DNA from: Brucella pseudintermedia
Lineage (GTDB): Bacteria; Pseudomonadota; Alphaproteobacteria; Rhizobiales; Rhizobiaceae
Direction: 5' to 3' (one strand)
NCBI RefSeq assembly: GCF_042697365.1
Contig: NZ_CP137604.1
DNA length: 64,000 bases
The notes beneath the pieces were generated by a model. The model was given only the letters and a program-made list of their open reading frames with translations. It searched no databases and had not been told where the DNA came from. The position numbers and the translations under genes were made by a program. Shown here one piece after another: positions 34,639-43,835 of this stretch. Every line of letters begins with the position of its first letter. The stretch's first letter is position 1.

Positions 34639-36234
34639 TTACTCGGAAATATCGACTTCTTCGAAGCGATAGTCACCAAGCGGGCTCTGCTTGAAGCCGG
34701 TAACCTTGGCCGACATCGGCACGAAGACCGTCGAGTGAGCGAGGGTGTTCCACGGAGCCTGCTCCTTGAAGATCACCTGCGCTTCTTCGTAAAGCTTGGC
34801 GCGCTCTTCCTGGCTGGTCGTGACCTTGGCCTTCTGGATCAGGTCTTCAAACGGCTTGTAGCACCACTGGGCGCGGTTGTTCGAACCAACGCCAGCGCAG
34901 CCGAGAAGCGTGCCCATGAAGTTGTCCGGATCGCCATTGTCGCCGGTCCAGCCGAGGATCACGGCACCGTCACGCTCCTTGTCGCCCGATTTCTTGAGGT
35001 ATTCGCCCCATTCCATCGAAACGATCTCTGCACTGACGCCAACCTTGGCAAGATCGGACTGCATGAGTTCAGCCGTGCGGCGGCCGTTCGGCATATAAGG
35101 ACGGCTGACGGGCATAGCCCACAGCTTCATCTTCAGATCCTTCACGCCAGCGGCTTCGAGAGCCTTCTTGGCAGCTTCTGGATCGTACTTGTCGTCCTCG
35201 ATCTTGTCGTTATAGCCCCACATCGTCGGCGGGATCGGGTTCTTGGCCACCTGGCCCTGGCCCTGATACACGGCATCGACAATCGCCTGCTTGTTGATAG
35301 CCTGGTTCAGCGCCTTGCGGACTTCCGGCTTGTCATAAGGCGCCTTCAGCGTGTTGTACGCGAAGTAAGCCACGTTAAGGCCAGCCTGCTCGTCGACCTT
35401 GAGGTTGGAATCGGCCTGGAGGCCCTTGATGTCGGCCGGAGCCGGATAGGACATCAGATGGCATTCGCCAGCCTTGAGCTTCTGCGCGCGAACAGCAGGA
35501 TCGGTGGTGATCGCGAAGACGAGATCGTCGATCTTCGGCTTGCCGCCCCAATAGTTTTCATTGGCCTTGAAGCGAACGACGGCGTCCTTCTGGTAGGCGA
35601 CGAACTGGAACGGGCCGGTGCCGACCGGAACCTGGTTCAGATCGTCCTTCTTGCCATCGGCGGCAAGCTTGTCGGTATATTCCTTCGAGATGATCGAAGC
35701 GAAAGGCATCGAGATATTGGCGAGGAACGGCGCTTCCGGACGGTTCAGCACAAACTTGACCGTGTAATCGTCAACCTTGACGATGTCCTTGATCAGAGCG
35801 CCCATCTCCATGCTGTCGAAATATTCGTAGGTGATGCCAGCGGTGTACTGATGCCAGGGATTATCCTTGTTGCGCATGCGGTCATACGAAAAGATCACGT
35901 CGTCCGCATTGAAATCACGCGTTGGCGTGAAATAGTCGTTCGAGTGGAACTTGACGCCCTTGCGCAGATGGAAGGTGTATTCCAGACCGTCGCTGGAAAC
36001 GTCCCAGCTCTCTGCGAGACCCGGCACGACTTTCGTGGTTCCGTTTTCGAATTCGGCAAGGCGGTTGTAAACCGGATGGGCCGAGGCGTCGAACGTATCG
36101 CCGCCGGTATAGGCAGCCGGATCGAAGCCTTCAGGCGAAGCCGGCGAGCAATACACAAAGGTCTTCGCCGATGCAGCACCGCCCATCAGAGCCACCAGCG
36201 CGGTTGCTGCCAGGAGTTTTTGGTAGAATTTCAT
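34639..36234 (-). CDS. dppA: Dipeptide ABC transporter substrate-binding protein DppA
   Basis: A 531-residue periplasmic family 5 solute-binding protein. The signal peptide is MKFYQKLLAATALVALMGGA then ASA, with cleavage before KTFVYCSPASPEGFDPA. Family signatures are VVPGLAESWDVSSDGLEYTF and HLRKGVKFHSNDYFTP. GGAGGCGGACAAT precedes ATG 36234; the frame stays open upstream without family similarity. Besides dipeptides, DppA homologues can carry haem or 5-aminolevulinate. This is of interest because a HugZ-like haem protein gene diverges from dppA here. Confidence 0.93.
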   Translation of the reverse strand: MKFYQKLLAATALVALMGGAASAKTFVYCSPASPEGFDPAAYTGGDTFDASAHPVYNRLAEFENGTTKVVPGLAESWDVSSDGLEYTFHLRKGVKFHSNDYFTPTRDFNADDVIFSYDRMRNKDNPWHQYTAGITYEYFDSMEMGALIKDIVKVDDYTVKFVLNRPEAPFLANISMPFASIISKEYTDKLAADGKKDDLNQVPVGTGPFQFVAYQKDAVVRFKANENYWGGKPKIDDLVFAITTDPAVRAQKLKAGECHLMSYPAPADIKGLQADSNLKVDEQAGLNVAYFAYNTLKAPYDKPEVRKALNQAINKQAIVDAVYQGQGQVAKNPIPPTMWGYNDKIEDDKYDPEAAKKALEAAGVKDLKMKLWAMPVSRPYMPNGRRTAELMQSDLAKVGVSAEIVSMEWGEYLKKSGDKERDGAVILGWTGDNGDPDNFMGTLLGCAGVGSNNRAQWCYKPFEDLIQKAKVTTSQEERAKLYEEAQVIFKEQAPWNTLAHSTVFVPMSAKVTGFKQSPLGDYRFEEVDISE

Positions 36235-36371
36235 TATTGTCCGCCTCCACGGAAAAGCATGCCGCGCGCACCCCATTGCCCGCAGCTTGCGCTTATCGAA
36301 ACGTGTGGATCGCCACTTTGCAAGCGCAATTTTTAGAACCACTTCATATTCTCAACCGATTACGGGACTAA

Positions 36372-36474
36372 TCGTTAGATTTTTATTCTAACGAGACGGG
36401 CAATTTCGGAATATTGCGCTAAAGCGTGCGGATTTATAATATTATTCGCACGCATTTTGCATGGGGTAATGCAA
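36372..36474. promoter_or_regulatory. Three dyads in the dppA/HugZ divergent promoter region
   Basis: The 401-bp gap 36235-36635 contains TCGTTAGA N7 TCTAACGA (36372-36394), GCGTGCG N16 CGCACGC (36424-36453) with an AT-rich palindromic core (ATAATATTAT), and TTGCAT N6 ATGCAA (36457-36474). The first resembles the iron-control (Irr-type) inverted repeats of Rhizobiales but has a wider spacing. No gene is supported in the gap. Confidence 0.5.
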
Positions 36475-36635
36475 GCTGTGCATCACCGACTCGGACGCGA
36501 CATCGATGTGTCCGATCAATTGGAAATTGTTCCCGGTTTCAGCCGCCAGCAGCATCGACATCCAAATGGACTGGCGCTTTCTGAAAAGGCGCAGTATTAA
36601 GTGGACAGCAAAAATCATATTTAAGTTGCGCATCG

Positions 36636-37373
36636 ATGCCCGAAGCCAATCCCATTCGCCCCACCACGCCCGAGGCCATTCAGCTTGCCAAGACCTTGCT
36701 GCGTACGTCGCGCTATGGGGCCATTGCCGTTTTCGATGCGGCAACCGGCAGACCGCTGGCGAGCCGCGTTGCAGTGGCAACGGACACGGATGGCACTCCG
36801 CTGATATTGGTCTCCGGCCTGGCGGCACATACGCCGGGCCTGCTGGCAAACCCGGCCTGCTCGCTTCTGCTCGGCGAGGTCGGGAAGGGAGACCCCCTCG
36901 CCCATGCCCGCGTCACGCTGCACTGTCAGGCGCGAAAGGTTGAGAAGGCCGCCACCGACTATCCGCGCGTCCGCCGGCGCTATCTCAATCACAATCCGAA
37001 GGGTTCGCTCTATGTAGATCTGGGGGATTTCGCTTTCTTCCGGCTCGAAGTGGAAGGCGCCAGCCTCAACGGCGGCTTCGGCAGGGCATTCAACCTGACG
37101 CGGGACGATTTAATATGTGCAGCGTCCATCAGTGCCGACTTTGCCGAAGGCGAGCAGAACGCGCTTGACGGCCTTAATGAAAATCATGCGCTTGAAATCG
37201 CACATATTGCGCGCGGGCTTACGAAATCAGGCGCCCTTCGAGAACAGTTCAAAATTGTGGGTATCGACCCCGATGGTGCCGATATTGCCAGTGGCGACCG
37301 CGTTCTTCGTCACGTATTTTCGACGCAGCCCGATTCCCTAAGGGAAGCTGTTACAGCACTGGCGAAACGGTAA
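36636..37373 (+). CDS. HugZ-like haem utilisation protein (PNPOx fold plus DUF2470)
   Basis: A 245-residue protein. The N-terminal split-barrel domain (about residues 10-150; LLRTSRYGAIAVFDAATGRP, PLILVSGLAAHTPGLLANPA, ACSLLLGEVGKGDPLAHARV) is the pyridoxamine-phosphate-oxidase-like fold used by the HugZ/HutZ haem-degrading family, followed by a DUF2470-type C-terminal domain (ISADFAEGEQNALDGLNENH). The C-terminal His seen in HugZ is not obvious, so catalysis is uncertain. It diverges from dppA. Alternative: a general flavin- or haem-binding protein. Confidence 0.78.
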   Translation: MPEANPIRPTTPEAIQLAKTLLRTSRYGAIAVFDAATGRPLASRVAVATDTDGTPLILVSGLAAHTPGLLANPACSLLLGEVGKGDPLAHARVTLHCQARKVEKAATDYPRVRRRYLNHNPKGSLYVDLGDFAFFRLEVEGASLNGGFGRAFNLTRDDLICAASISADFAEGEQNALDGLNENHALEIAHIARGLTKSGALREQFKIVGIDPDGADIASGDRVLRHVFSTQPDSLREAVTALAKR

Positions 37374-37556
37374 AATAAACCCCCTTGAAACAAAATCGCA
37401 TTTTTTTTGGGACGAAATTGCACGTCTTTATACTGGATTGAATATAAGCAAGGGCTTTTCAAACGCCGCCACTAGCATTATTTTGAACGTGCATGCTTAT
37501 GAAAATTTGCATGTATATTTTTAACTTTGTCCAGTCTTACGGGGGTATGACGGCAA
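37374..37556. other. AT-rich upstream region of the ArsR/NolR-like gene
   Basis: This 183-bp gap has an AT-rich stretch with GTGCATGCTTATG and TTTGCATGTATA, two spaced GCATG motifs that could be binding sites. No terminator or gene is seen. Confidence 0.35.
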
Positions 37557-37904
37557 ATGAGCAACCAAGATACTTTCTTTGATTTGATTGAAAATGTAGA
37601 TCAGGCCGCCGATTTTCTTTCGGCTCTTGCTAACAATAAGCGATTACTAATTTTATGTAAGTTGCTTCACAATGAAATGTCCGTCGGTGCGCTTGCCAAG
37701 GCGATTGACCTTAGCCAATCCGCTTTGTCTCAGCACCTGGCAAAACTACGAGCTCTTGAACTCGTTTCAACCCGCCGCGACGCGCAGACCATCTACTACA
37801 TGGTCTCTTCGCCGCATATCGAGTTGATGTTGTCGACATTATCGAGTCTGTATATGAGTCCAGCACCGCGCAGACAGAATCTGGCGGCAGTCGCTCACGC
37901 ATAA
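37557..37904 (+). CDS. ArsR family regulator, NolR-like
   Basis: A 115-residue winged-helix regulator. The core ALANNKRLLILCKLLHNEMS, VGALAKAIDLSQSALSQHLA and LVSTRRDAQTIYY closely match rhizobial NolR, which represses nodulation and growth-phase genes; non-symbiotic relatives are global regulators. The CVC metal motif of metal-sensing ArsR proteins is absent, so it is not an arsenic sensor. It begins at ATG 37557 shortly after GGGGGTATGACGG. It is followed 24 bp downstream by the SpoU methyltransferase gene and may be co-transcribed. Confidence 0.83.
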   Translation: MSNQDTFFDLIENVDQAADFLSALANNKRLLILCKLLHNEMSVGALAKAIDLSQSALSQHLAKLRALELVSTRRDAQTIYYMVSSPHIELMLSTLSSLYMSPAPRRQNLAAVAHA

Positions 37905-37927
37905 CATCATGAGGTCACAGCCGTGCG

Positions 37928-38755
37928 ATGAACGAAAATTCTCATTCGCACGGCTGCGTCCTGACCATTGACGATCCGGACGACATCCGCCTCTCCCCTT
38001 ATCGCAGCATTCGCGAAAAAGACCTCGTGGGCCGACAGCAGCGTTTCATTGCGGAAGGCAAGGTGGTTCTGAACGTCCTGCTTTCCTCTTCCGCACGATT
38101 TGAAACGGAATCGCTGCTCGTTCTGGAAAACCGGCTGGCAGGCCTCGCGGAGCAACTTGGTCAACTCCCGCCCGATGTTCACGTCTATTCCGTCCCGCAG
38201 GCCGTCATGGATGCAGTTGCGGGATTTCATGTTCATCGGGGCATTCTCGCGGTCGGTCGCCGCACACCGCAGCCCGGCCTGCAGGCGATGCTCGCAGCCC
38301 TCCCCGCCAAATCGCTTGTCGTGGTATTGTGCGGCATTTCCAATCACGACAATGTCGGCTCTATTTTTCGCAATGCCGCCGCTTTCGAGGCAGACTGCGT
38401 GCTGATGGATGAAACTTGCTGCGATCCGCTTTATCGCAAGGCCATCCGTGTATCCGTCGGTGCGACGCTAAAAGTCCCCTATTTCCACGGCGGCAATATC
38501 GATGAAATCATCGCCGCGCTTGGCGATGGCGGTTTCAATCTGCTTGCGCTCAGCCCGTCATCTTCGCTCAGCATCTATGATGCGGCGAAGCATGACCGTC
38601 ACGGACTCCTGCTCGGAACCGAAGGGGAAGGATTGCCACCAAGGTTACTTGAAAAGCTTCAAACGGCGCGGATTCCCATGTCGGCTGCATTCGACAGCCT
38701 GAATGTCGCAACCGCATCGGGCATCGCCCTGTCCCGGTTCAGCAAGTTTTCATGA
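37928..38755 (+). CDS. TrmH/SpoU family RNA methyltransferase
   Basis: A 275-residue SPOUT enzyme for 2'-O-ribose methylation of tRNA or rRNA. The N-terminal substrate-binding domain (about residues 1-110) contains RQQRFIAEGKVVLNVLL. The knot domain shows motif 1 ISNHDNVGSIFRNAAAFEAD, motif 2 GLLLGTEGEGLP and motif 3 FDSLNVATASGIALSRF. All catalytic motifs are complete. The modified site is not predictable. A strong bidirectional terminator follows. Confidence 0.88.
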   Translation: MNENSHSHGCVLTIDDPDDIRLSPYRSIREKDLVGRQQRFIAEGKVVLNVLLSSSARFETESLLVLENRLAGLAEQLGQLPPDVHVYSVPQAVMDAVAGFHVHRGILAVGRRTPQPGLQAMLAALPAKSLVVVLCGISNHDNVGSIFRNAAAFEADCVLMDETCCDPLYRKAIRVSVGATLKVPYFHGGNIDEIIAALGDGGFNLLALSPSSSLSIYDAAKHDRHGLLLGTEGEGLPPRLLEKLQTARIPMSAAFDSLNVATASGIALSRFSKFS

Positions 38756-38764
38756 GCAAATATC

Positions 38765-38799
38765 AAAAAAACCTCCGGCTTCGGACCAGAGGTTTTTTT
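38765..38799. terminator. Bidirectional terminator between SpoU gene and mnmA
   Basis: AAAAAACCTC and GAGGTTTTTTT flank CGGCTTCGGACCA, giving A/T-rich tails on both strands between two convergent genes. Confidence 0.88.
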
Positions 38800-38819
38800 A
38801 ATTCAGCCGGAAAGATTTA

Positions 38820-40016
38820 TCAGGCTGCCGAGGCGCTAGCCGTGTTGGCAACAAGACGGCGCAGCATTTCTTCCGCCTGCGGTTCACGCTCGGAACGACC
38901 GATAAAGCCGCCGCCAAAGACGCGCGCGGTATTGCTCTCGTCGGAATAGAGCACGCAGGCCTGTCCGGGAGCGATGCCGCTTTCGCCATCCACCAGCTCA
39001 ACCCAGGTCTGGCCATCGGCATGGTGCAGTACGGCGGGACGCGGCGGCCGTGTCGAGCGGACCTTGGCGAACACCTCCATGCCGCTTTCGGGCAAATCGC
39101 CAATTGGCGCATCGCCCAGCCAGTTGATGTCGCGCAGGAAAACTTTGTGCGTTTCCAGCGCTTCACGCGGACCGACGATAACCCGTGCATTGGCAGCATC
39201 AAGATGGACGACATAAAGCGGTTCACCAGTGGCGACCCCAATACCGCGGCGCTGGCCGACCGTGTAATGCACGATGCCGTCGTGGCGGCCGAGCGTACGC
39301 CCGTCAATATGGACAATATCGCCAGGATTGGCCGCTTCGGGCTTCAACTTGGAGATAATGTCCGAATATTTGCCCTGCGGCACGAAGCAAATATCCTGGC
39401 TATCCTGCTTCTTGGCGACGGTCAGGCCCATTTCCTCCGCGATTTCGCGTACCTGCGCCTTCGGCAGATGACCAAGCGGGAAGCGCAGATAATCAATCTG
39501 CTCCTGCGTGGTGGCGAAAAGGAAGTAGCTCTGGTCGCGATCCGTGTCGACCGGACGATAAAGCGCGCGATGCGCGCCATTGGCGCGGCTGCGAATATAG
39601 TGGCCGGTCGCCAGCGCATCGGCACCGAGATCGCGCGCGGTTTGCAGGAGATCGGCGAATTTTACCGTCTGATTGCACGAAACGCATGGGATAGGCGTTT
39701 CGCCGCTGACATAGGAATTCGCAAAAGGATCGATCACGGCCTCGCGGAAGCGCGCTTCGTAATCGAGGACGTAATGCGGAATGCCCAGACTTTCCGAAAC
39801 GCGGCGGGCATCTTCGATGTCCTGTCCCGCGCAGCAGGAACCGGCGCGGTGAACCGCTGCGCCATGGTCATAAAGCTGCAGCGTCACGCCAACGACATCG
39901 TAACCTTCACGTTTGAGAATCCCGGCCACAACAGATGAATCGACGCCGCCCGACATGGCGACGACAACGCGCGTGTCTTCCGGCTTTCCCGGCAGATCGA
40001 GGCTGTTCAGGCTCAT
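38820..40016 (-). CDS. mnmA: tRNA-specific 2-thiouridylase MnmA
   Basis: A 398-residue enzyme that thiolates U34 of Lys, Glu and Gln tRNAs. The PP-loop is VVVAMSGGVDSSVVAGILK near the N-terminus. The two catalytic Cys are visible in PIPCVSCNQTVKF and QDICFVPQGKYSD. The C-terminal beta-barrel follows (YTVGQRRGIGVATGEPLYVV). Start ATG 40016 (MSLNSLDLPG); a longer frame to 40055 has no family match. Length matches the family. Confidence 0.94.
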   Translation of the reverse strand: MSLNSLDLPGKPEDTRVVVAMSGGVDSSVVAGILKREGYDVVGVTLQLYDHGAAVHRAGSCCAGQDIEDARRVSESLGIPHYVLDYEARFREAVIDPFANSYVSGETPIPCVSCNQTVKFADLLQTARDLGADALATGHYIRSRANGAHRALYRPVDTDRDQSYFLFATTQEQIDYLRFPLGHLPKAQVREIAEEMGLTVAKKQDSQDICFVPQGKYSDIISKLKPEAANPGDIVHIDGRTLGRHDGIVHYTVGQRRGIGVATGEPLYVVHLDAANARVIVGPREALETHKVFLRDINWLGDAPIGDLPESGMEVFAKVRSTRPPRPAVLHHADGQTWVELVDGESGIAPGQACVLYSDESNTARVFGGGFIGRSEREPQAEEMLRRLVANTASASAA

Positions 40017-40318
40017 GATTGATTCCAGCTTCCGGGCAAGTGCCCTGCTTCTCAAAATTTAGGTTTCTTCGCCCTATATAGGCCAAACTGCGGCAATTTG
40101 CCAAGGGGCCGGGAACAATCATTGGCCAGTTTGCGACAGGCGGCGCACACTTCCCCGTGAAGTTTTCCGGTCTTATGTCCCGAAAATGCTGGCAAGAGCG
40201 CGATAACGAGCATTTTTTCAAGTCTTACCAGAGAGTTACCAGCGGCTTAGGTAATTTTTAAAGCTGTCGGGTTAGTCTCCTACTCGATTAGGTCCTTGAG
40301 TGTTGTGTAGAGAGTACA

Positions 40319-40594
40319 ATGACCGATCTGGTAAGACCGCGTATAAAGTATGTTATCGGTCCTGATGGCAGCCCGCTGACCATCGCGGACCTCCCCCCCG
40401 CCAATACAAGGCGCTGGGTCATCCGCCGCAAGGCTGAAGTCGTCGCCGCGGTGCGGGGTGGACTTCTGAGCCTTGAGGAGGCATGCCAGCGTTACACATT
40501 GACGGTGGAGGAATTCCTTTCCTGGCAATCCTCAATCGATGAGCATGGTCTCGCCGGCCTCAGGACCACCAGAATTCAACAGTATCGTCACTAA
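40319..40594 (+). CDS. sciP: CtrA inhibitor SciP (DUF1153)
   Basis: A 91-residue helix-turn-helix protein. The sequence RPRIKYVIGPDGSPLTIADL, WVIRRKAEVVAAVRGGLLS, LEEACQRYTLTVEEFLSWQ is the DUF1153/SciP signature. SciP binds CtrA at promoters and blocks transcription activation in the G1 phase in Caulobacter. Here it is 4 kb from ctrA. A 302-bp gap upstream (40017-40318) separates it from the divergent mnmA; a degenerate TTAC N7 TTAG CtrA-like motif is seen near 40237. A strong terminator follows. Confidence 0.93.
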   Translation: MTDLVRPRIKYVIGPDGSPLTIADLPPANTRRWVIRRKAEVVAAVRGGLLSLEEACQRYTLTVEEFLSWQSSIDEHGLAGLRTTRIQQYRH

Positions 40595-40687
40595 AACCGT
40601 CTCCCAACACCGGGACCGGCTTTGGAAGGACGGGATCGGGCTCCTGCGGAACAGGTCTTCCGCGAAGGGGCCATTGATCGACAAATC

Positions 40688-40715
40688 GAAAACCGGCCCT
40701 CGCGGCCGGTTTTTA
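40688..40715 (+). terminator. Terminator after sciP
   Basis: AAAACCGGCC, loop CTCG, CGGCCGGTTTTT form a GC-rich stem followed by T-residues, 90 bp after the sciP stop. Confidence 0.85.
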
Positions 40716-40785
40716 TTTGCACATTGCGTTCCTATGTTGTGAACTTGGCGCGTTGATCCAGACACGCAATGTTCAGGAGGATGGC

Positions 40786-41082
40786 ATGAGCGGAACGATC
40801 GAGATTCGCAAGGAAGACAGTTCCGACGGCGGACGCTATGCGGCTGTTCTCGACGGCAGTGAAGCCGAAATGACCTATACGAAGCTCGGCCCTTCGCTGA
40901 TATCCATCGACCATACTTTCGTGCCCGATGCGATGCGTGGCAAAGGCGTCGCGCAGGCACTTGCCAAGAATGCGGTTCTGGATGCGCGCCGGAGCGGGTG
41001 GAAGATCATCCCGCGCTGCAGCTTCATGCACGCGCAGGCAATGCGCCATCCCGACTGGTCGGATGTTTTCGGCAAGGAATAA
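40786..41082 (+). CDS. Small GNAT-type N-acetyltransferase (YidJ/Gcn5-like)
   Basis: A 98-residue protein with a minimal acetyl-CoA-binding fold: AEMTYTKLGPSLISIDHTFV, VPDAMRGKGVAQALAKNAVL (the R-G-K-G pyrophosphate loop) and a C-terminal IIPRCSFMHAQAMRHPDWSD. AGGAGGATGGC precedes ATG 40786. The family is common in bacteria and the substrate unknown. The 5' neighbour is sciP's terminator, so it has its own promoter. Confidence 0.83.
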   Translation: MSGTIEIRKEDSSDGGRYAAVLDGSEAEMTYTKLGPSLISIDHTFVPDAMRGKGVAQALAKNAVLDARRSGWKIIPRCSFMHAQAMRHPDWSDVFGKE

Positions 41083-41097
41083 TCGCTGGACTGAACC

Positions 41098-42030
41098 CTA
41101 TTGCAGGTCGCGGATGCGGCGCGCCAGGCTCTTGGGGCCGGCCTTCTTGCCCTTTCCCGTGTCCGCTTTTTCGGCTGCCTCAAGAATGGAATGGATCGGC
41201 GATTCCGGCCCTTCCTTTTCAGCGGTCGCCGCTACCATGCGGGCGGCAAGTGCGGCCATTTCTTCGCGAAGGACTGCGTTCTCGCGCTTGATTTCAGCTA
41301 ATTCCGGGCCGTCGCTCGCGCCAGCATTCCGGCGGCTATAACGCTCGATTTTTTCCTGTGCGTCCGAAAGTTCGGAAATCAGCTTCTCGAGTTTCTGCTG
41401 CAACTCGCTATTGCGCCGCTTTTCACTTTTCAGCTCCGTCTGCGCCGAGGTCAATTGGGTGGAAACTTCGTTGTAACGGGCTGCGGCTTCCTTGCGATCT
41501 CGACGCATTTCGGTCATCTCATTTGTCAGACGGCTATATTCCGTCTCGCTTCCACTTATCTCGATACGCAATGTATCGGCCAGCCCCTCAAGCGCGGTGT
41601 AATGGCTTTGCATCCGTTCCAGTTCAGCCTGGAGGATTTGTGCCTTTTCCAGTGCTGTATCGCGCGCGTGCTCGGCTTCTTTCGTCACCCGCTCGTGTTC
41701 TGCCAGCTGTTTCTCGATATCAGCCTGACTTGCCTCAAGCAACGGAATGCGTTTCAGCTCTTCATATTGCCGGGCAAGCAACACCTTCTGTTCGGCATTC
41801 TTCTGGCGTTCGAGCTTCAGCAACTGCTCCTGCCGGCTGACCGCAACGGCATATTCCGCGCGCAGCCCGTCGCGGTCAGCGCGAATCTCGGCAAGGGTGA
41901 TGGGCAGTTCCGCCTGAACCTGCCGCCGCGCCAGAAAGAAGGCGCGCCGCCAGACCGAAGGGCCGAGCAGAACCACGACGAAAACCGTCACAAGCACCCC
42001 GAATATGAAAAAGAGAGCGGACTGGATCAC
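41098..42030 (-). CDS. Membrane-anchored coiled-coil protein of unknown function
   Basis: A 310-residue protein with a single N-terminal membrane helix (about residues 3-23, ALFFIFGVLVTVFVVVLLGP) and then long Glu/Arg/Lys-rich coiled coils from about residue 38 to 290, with ERYSRRNAGASDGPELAEIK near 225. The C-terminus is basic (GKGKKAGPKSLARRIRDLQ). I do not recognise a named family. The layout suggests a structural or scaffold protein at the inner membrane, with the coil in the cytoplasm. It lies 120 bp upstream of eipA's 3' end in the same direction. Confidence 0.72.
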   Translation of the reverse strand: MIQSALFFIFGVLVTVFVVVLLGPSVWRRAFFLARRQVQAELPITLAEIRADRDGLRAEYAVAVSRQEQLLKLERQKNAEQKVLLARQYEELKRIPLLEASQADIEKQLAEHERVTKEAEHARDTALEKAQILQAELERMQSHYTALEGLADTLRIEISGSETEYSRLTNEMTEMRRDRKEAAARYNEVSTQLTSAQTELKSEKRRNSELQQKLEKLISELSDAQEKIERYSRRNAGASDGPELAEIKRENAVLREEMAALAARMVAATAEKEGPESPIHSILEAAEKADTGKGKKAGPKSLARRIRDLQ

Positions 42031-42150
42031 GGTTTCAAATGGGCCCGAGCGGTTTCAGACAAGCATTTACTATTCATAATGCGCAGCCGACCGTCTTTCC
42101 AGCCAGCAAAACAATCACCGGCTGAAAGGACACGGATCGGCAACCGGATT

Positions 42151-42747
42151 CTAGAACGGATTCCAGGTCGGAGCGGCAGACAGTTTCAGATAACCGATAT
42201 TGACGCCCAGCCTCGCGCCCACACCCGTGCGGATCGGCACAAGCATGATGTTTTCGCGTTTCAGGACGTTGAAGCCGACACCGGCGACGACATAGGCGGA
42301 ACCCGCTACACCGGCGTAACGGCCGTAAAGATTCTGGATGTCGTCCAGATTATAAACGAGCATCATCACGCGGGAACCCTGGCCGCCGAAATCCCAGCCA
42401 AGCGAGGGGCCTTGCCAGTAGGTCTTATGGTCGCCCGCGTTCTTGGTATAGAGTGTGCCTTCGCCATAGGTCAGGCCGCCGATGAAGGCGCCGGAACCTT
42501 CCTCGCCAAGAATATAGCCGTTGGGCAGACCAAAGCTCTGGAACGCCTTCTCGACCGCACTTGCGATTCCACCCGAAGCTGACCCGAAGAACCTGTGACC
42601 AGATTCGACGATTTCATCGGCAGTGTATGTGTTCTGCGCCCTGGCCTGATTTGGCAGGGCGATGAAAGAAACAAACAGCGCCGCAAAAAACGCAACGAAG
42701 CACGCCGCATTGCGGAACCTGATTTGCGACAGGGATTGTGTGGCCAT
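42151..42747 (-). CDS. eipA: Envelope integrity protein EipA (DUF1134)
   Basis: A 198-residue periplasmic protein of the DUF1134 family. The signal peptide (RNAACFVAFFAALFVSFIAL with PNQARA) is cleaved before QNTYTADE. The domain is recognisable by ESGHRFFGSASGGIASAVEK, GYILGEEGSGAFIGGLTYGE and GWDFGGQGSRVMMLVYN. EipA of Brucella abortus is a small beta-barrel protein needed for envelope-stress resistance and virulence, and its gene is directly controlled by CtrA. Its presence next to chpT and ctrA fits that known link. Confidence 0.9.
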   Translation of the reverse strand: MATQSLSQIRFRNAACFVAFFAALFVSFIALPNQARAQNTYTADEIVESGHRFFGSASGGIASAVEKAFQSFGLPNGYILGEEGSGAFIGGLTYGEGTLYTKNAGDHKTYWQGPSLGWDFGGQGSRVMMLVYNLDDIQNLYGRYAGVAGSAYVVAGVGFNVLKRENIMLVPIRTGVGARLGVNIGYLKLSAAPTWNPF

Positions 42748-43069
42748 GTAAAATTCCTTTTGGCTCTCCGCTCCTCTGTCTGACGGCCCTGTTAAAAAGC
42801 CAGACCACGTCTCTTACGGACATTTTGGTCGAATCGCGCCTATTTTAGACCCGAATTTATTGTCCAAACCTTTAAGCACCGAAATTGACTTTACCAAGGC
42901 ATGAGATTTCCAGCTTTCCTCCGGAGGGTATGCCCGGTCGAGGGATCAAAAAGCGAGCTTTGTTGCGGCAGTCCGATGGCGCGTGTATCCAGTTAAATCG
43001 ACATTCAGGGCGATTCGCCCCTCTTCATGCAGCGCGCAAACTCTGGCTTTGCGGGCTGTCTCGTTAACC

Positions 43070-43087
43070 GATAACGATCCCGTTATC
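43070..43087. promoter_or_regulatory. Dyad upstream of chpT
   Basis: GATAACG, ATCC, CGTTATC form an 18-bp dyad, 47 bp before the chpT start. It is preceded by GTTAACC, which resembles a CtrA half-site. It lies in the 387-bp divergent eipA/chpT region, which contains no supported gene. Confidence 0.45.
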
Positions 43088-43134
43088 CGACCCGCTCGGA
43101 GACCGGGATCAGTCCGCGTTCCGGAGAAAACGCC

Positions 43135-43764
43135 ATGCCAATGCCCGTTACCCTTTCCGCGCTCGATCTCGGTGCGCTTCTGTGCAGCCGGATCTGTCAT
43201 GACATTATTTCGCCGGTCGGCGCGATCAATAACGGTCTGGAACTGCTTGAAGAAGGCGGAGCCGACGAAGATGCAATGGCGCTCATCAAGTCGAGCGCCC
43301 GCAACGCCTCCGCCCGGCTTCAGTTCGCGCGCATCGCTTTCGGCGCGGCAGGCTCGGCTGGCGTACAGATCGACACCGGCGACGCGCAGAATGTTGCCAC
43401 CGAATATTTCAAGAATGAAAAGCCGGAATTCACCTGGGAAGGCACCCGCGTCCTTCTGCCGAAGAACAAGGTCAAGCTGCTTTTGAACATGCTGCTGATC
43501 GGCAACGCGGCCATCCCGCGCGGCGGCTCGCTGGCCGTGCGCCTTGAAGGCGGCGACACCGAACCGCGCTTCGTCGTCACCGTGAAGGGCCGCATGCTGC
43601 GCGTTCCGCCGAAGTTCCTCGAACTTCACTCCGGTGCTGCCCCTGAAGAGCCGATCGACGCCCATTCCGTCCAGCCTTATTATACGCTTCTGCTGGCCGA
43701 AGAGGCCGGCATGAAGATTTCCATCCACGCGACTGCGGAAGACATCGTATTCTCTGCTGAATAA
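43135..43764 (+). CDS. chpT: Histidine phosphotransferase ChpT
   Basis: A 209-residue phosphotransferase that relays phosphate from CckA to CtrA and CpdR. The phospho-accepting His is His22 in LLCSRICHDIISPVGAINN, within the helical DHp-like dimerisation domain. The C-terminal degenerate ATPase-like domain (about residues 90-205) lacks ATP-binding motifs, as in known ChpT proteins. It is the first gene of a rightward pair with a receiver protein gene. Confidence 0.92.
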   Translation: MPMPVTLSALDLGALLCSRICHDIISPVGAINNGLELLEEGGADEDAMALIKSSARNASARLQFARIAFGAAGSAGVQIDTGDAQNVATEYFKNEKPEFTWEGTRVLLPKNKVKLLLNMLLIGNAAIPRGGSLAVRLEGGDTEPRFVVTVKGRMLRVPPKFLELHSGAAPEEPIDAHSVQPYYTLLLAEEAGMKISIHATAEDIVFSAE

Positions 43765-43835
43765 GCGCGCCTGAGCGCGGGACCCACCCGCGCTCACACT
43801 GGCAACTGTCATCACATATCCACAAGGGGAACTGA

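Noticed and set aside
34555..36336. 593-codon rightward frame opposite dppA
   Set aside because: Antisense to a well-supported binding protein with a signal peptide; no ribosome-binding site or domain.
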